NCBI RefSeq assembly: GCF_001885585.1
Contig: NZ_LSRP01000087.1
Coordinates: forward strand, 1 to 56,683
Origin: Pararhizobium antarcticum
GTDB lineage: Bacteria > Pseudomonadota > Alphaproteobacteria > Rhizobiales > Rhizobiaceae
Length of the DNA stretch: 56,683 nucleotides
Reading direction: 5' to 3'
In this document: positions 55,725 to 56,683 of the stretch, one piece after another
How the letters are laid out: the number at the start of each line of letters is the position of its first letter
How positions within the stretch are numbered: position 1 is the first letter of the stretch
Program-made: the position numbers and the translations under genes
Notes under the pieces: generated by a model
Told to the model about the DNA's origin: nothing
Databases searched by the model: none
What the model saw: only the letters and a program-made list of their open reading frames with translations

Positions 55725-56594
55725 CTAACCCTCGCTATCGTCATCTTGATCTATTTCCCGAGCACTTGGCTTGCGGAATATATCGTGGGTCGGACGCGTG
55801 AGCGCGGTAAATGTCACCTTGCCCTGCCCCGTGCCGACCGCGCGTGCCTTCGATCCTGGTTTCCCGACCTGGATATAAGCGCCGGCTTTAAAATAGAGAT
55901 CTTTGTCTACCCAAAATCGGCTTATAATATCTGTCGCGCTATATGTAGTTCCTTCATGTGTGGCGGAAACAACAAGCGATTTTCCGTCTACATCGATCGT
56001 GTAGGAAAACTCATCGCCGAGACGGATATTTGTCGGATTTCCCGCGGTATCAACAAGGTCGAACTGTGTCTCCTCCATCGCTTCACCGGCTTTATCGTCC
56101 ATGAAGTACAGCTTTCCGTTGTCGAAATATAGACGACATAGCTCATCATCGGGACCGTGGATCTGCCCAATAATGATACGCCCCGGTTTGCTGGCGCTTG
56201 TCATGGGCAACTCGTCGACGACAAGTGTCGCCGCAAGATGGCCGCCATCGGCAATCCGCCATTGGTATTCGTCGCCTTGTCCGTCCATCTCGCGCAATTC
56301 GGAGCGAGGATAGTTGGAGCCACCAGTGCGTGCACCGTTTGTCGGCGCCATAAAACTAATCGAGTTCGATGCAACTTCGAAGTAAGGTGGCATAGCGAAG
56401 CCAAGTAGGTCGGTGCGTTCCGTCGCATCACCAACGCCTGAAACGATGCCATCATTGTTTACAGGAAGGGTTAGCTTCCAGTAGGATAGATCTATGCTGG
56501 TGGAACTTGCAGTCTTCGCCGTGACCGGAACTTGAGATGGCTTGATTTGGGGTCTGAGTGTCCGTCCGGAGACTTTGAGAATCGGCGGAATCGG
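55725..56594 (-). CDS. PL7-family alginate lyase, start missing
   Basis: The polysaccharide lyase family 7 core is complete: DLSYWKLTLPVNNDG near the upstream end, RSELREM, GQIHG and YFKAGAYIQVG, the three conserved catalytic-cleft motifs. It would cleave alginate or a related uronate polymer by beta-elimination. The frame is open upstream to a stop at 56595-56597, but none of the 67 codons between that stop and the ATG at 56393 is ATG, GTG or TTG, and starting at 56393 would delete the first conserved strand. No signal peptide is present in this frame. The 5' end has therefore probably been lost, perhaps by the insertion suspected at the window edge. A short acidic C-terminal tail (DQDDDSEG) ends it. 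Confidence 0.85.
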   Translation of the reverse strand, partial: PIPPILKVSGRTLRPQIKPSQVPVTAKTASSTSIDLSYWKLTLPVNNDGIVSGVGDATERTDLLGFAMPPYFEVASNSISFMAPTNGARTGGSNYPRSELREMDGQGDEYQWRIADGGHLAATLVVDELPMTSASKPGRIIIGQIHGPDDELCRLYFDNGKLYFMDDKAGEAMEETQFDLVDTAGNPTNIRLGDEFSYTIDVDGKSLVVSATHEGTTYSATDIISRFWVDKDLYFKAGAYIQVGKPGSKARAVGTGQGKVTFTALTRPTHDIFRKPSAREIDQDDDSEG

Positions 56595-56669
56595 TTAGCG
56601 GACTTCGGTTTGCGGGTTGTGCGCGGTTGTGATTCCTTTTGTGCTTTCGAATCACGAAAGGAAGCTGCG

Positions 56670-56683
56670 ATGTGGACGATCGA
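56670..56683 (+). mobile_element. Possible start of an IS5-family transposase gene
   Basis: The last 14 bases read ATG TGG ACG ATC GA (M-W-T-I), preceded by AAGGAAG at a good distance. M-W-T is a common start of IS5-family transposases in rhizobia. Only four codons are visible, so this rests on the start context and on the truncated lyase gene next to it. Confidence 0.35.

Overview
The window looks like a chromosome or large-replicon segment of a GC-rich alphaproteobacterium, most likely a member of the Rhizobiaceae. The reasons are three ribose/fructose-type (CUT2) ABC importers that use short single-domain ATPases, a cyoABCD-SURF1 block next to an MFS gene, an inositol island, rhizobial-style intergenic palindromes and decayed IS3-family elements. 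No rRNA, tRNA, CRISPR array or phage gene was seen.

Layout: (1) 1-2.2 kb: the 3' end of an alanine/glycine:cation symporter with a good terminator, then a CPA1-type cation/proton antiporter. (2) 2.3-11.1 kb: an eight-gene minus-strand operon (substrate-binding protein, ATPase, permease, phosphotriesterase-family hydrolase, GATase1-like protein, PfkB kinase, BtpA/SgcQ-family protein, M20 carbamoylase-type amidase) with its XRE-cupin regulator. The regulator gene and the operon promoter share a TCAAG-N3-CTTGA palindrome. I know no described pathway for this gene set, and it is the best candidate here for undescribed biology. (3) 11.2-17.8 kb: a cytochrome bo-type quinol oxidase (cyoABCD), SURF1, and a divergent MFS transporter. 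(4) 17.8-29.8 kb: a complete-looking inositol regulon made of an ABC importer, a LacI-type regulator, iolE between two Gfo/Idh dehydrogenases, and divergent iolD-iolC-iolB-aldolase. Two identical 18-bp operators lie in the two divergent promoter regions, so one regulator probably controls uptake and catabolism together. No iolA (methylmalonate-semialdehyde dehydrogenase) is present in the window.

(5) 29.9-35.4 kb: a DabB-DabA inorganic-carbon uptake pair with a divergent LysR regulator and a perfect 8-3-8 palindrome at the regulator's start, followed by the C-terminal stump of an aldose 1-epimerase. (6) 35.8-40.6 kb: a ROK regulator translationally coupled to a third CUT2 importer and a short-chain dehydrogenase. 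(7) 40.7-43.8 kb: small divergent regulator/enzyme pairs (LysR with a PNPOx-like flavoprotein; MarR with two paralogous NTF2-like proteins).

(8) 43.9-56.7 kb: an accessory stretch bounded by insertion-sequence debris. It holds a siderophore-iron uptake locus (TonB receptor, binding protein, two FecCD permeases, ATPase, DUF2218-SIP ferric-siderophore reductase, AraC regulator), a lone SDR, remnants of two further IS3-type elements, and a PL7 alginate lyase whose reading frame has no start codon, next to what may be the start of an IS5-family transposase running off the window end.

All family assignments are from reading motifs in the translations; no database search was possible. Start sites were chosen by ribosome-binding site, operon overlap and family N-terminus.
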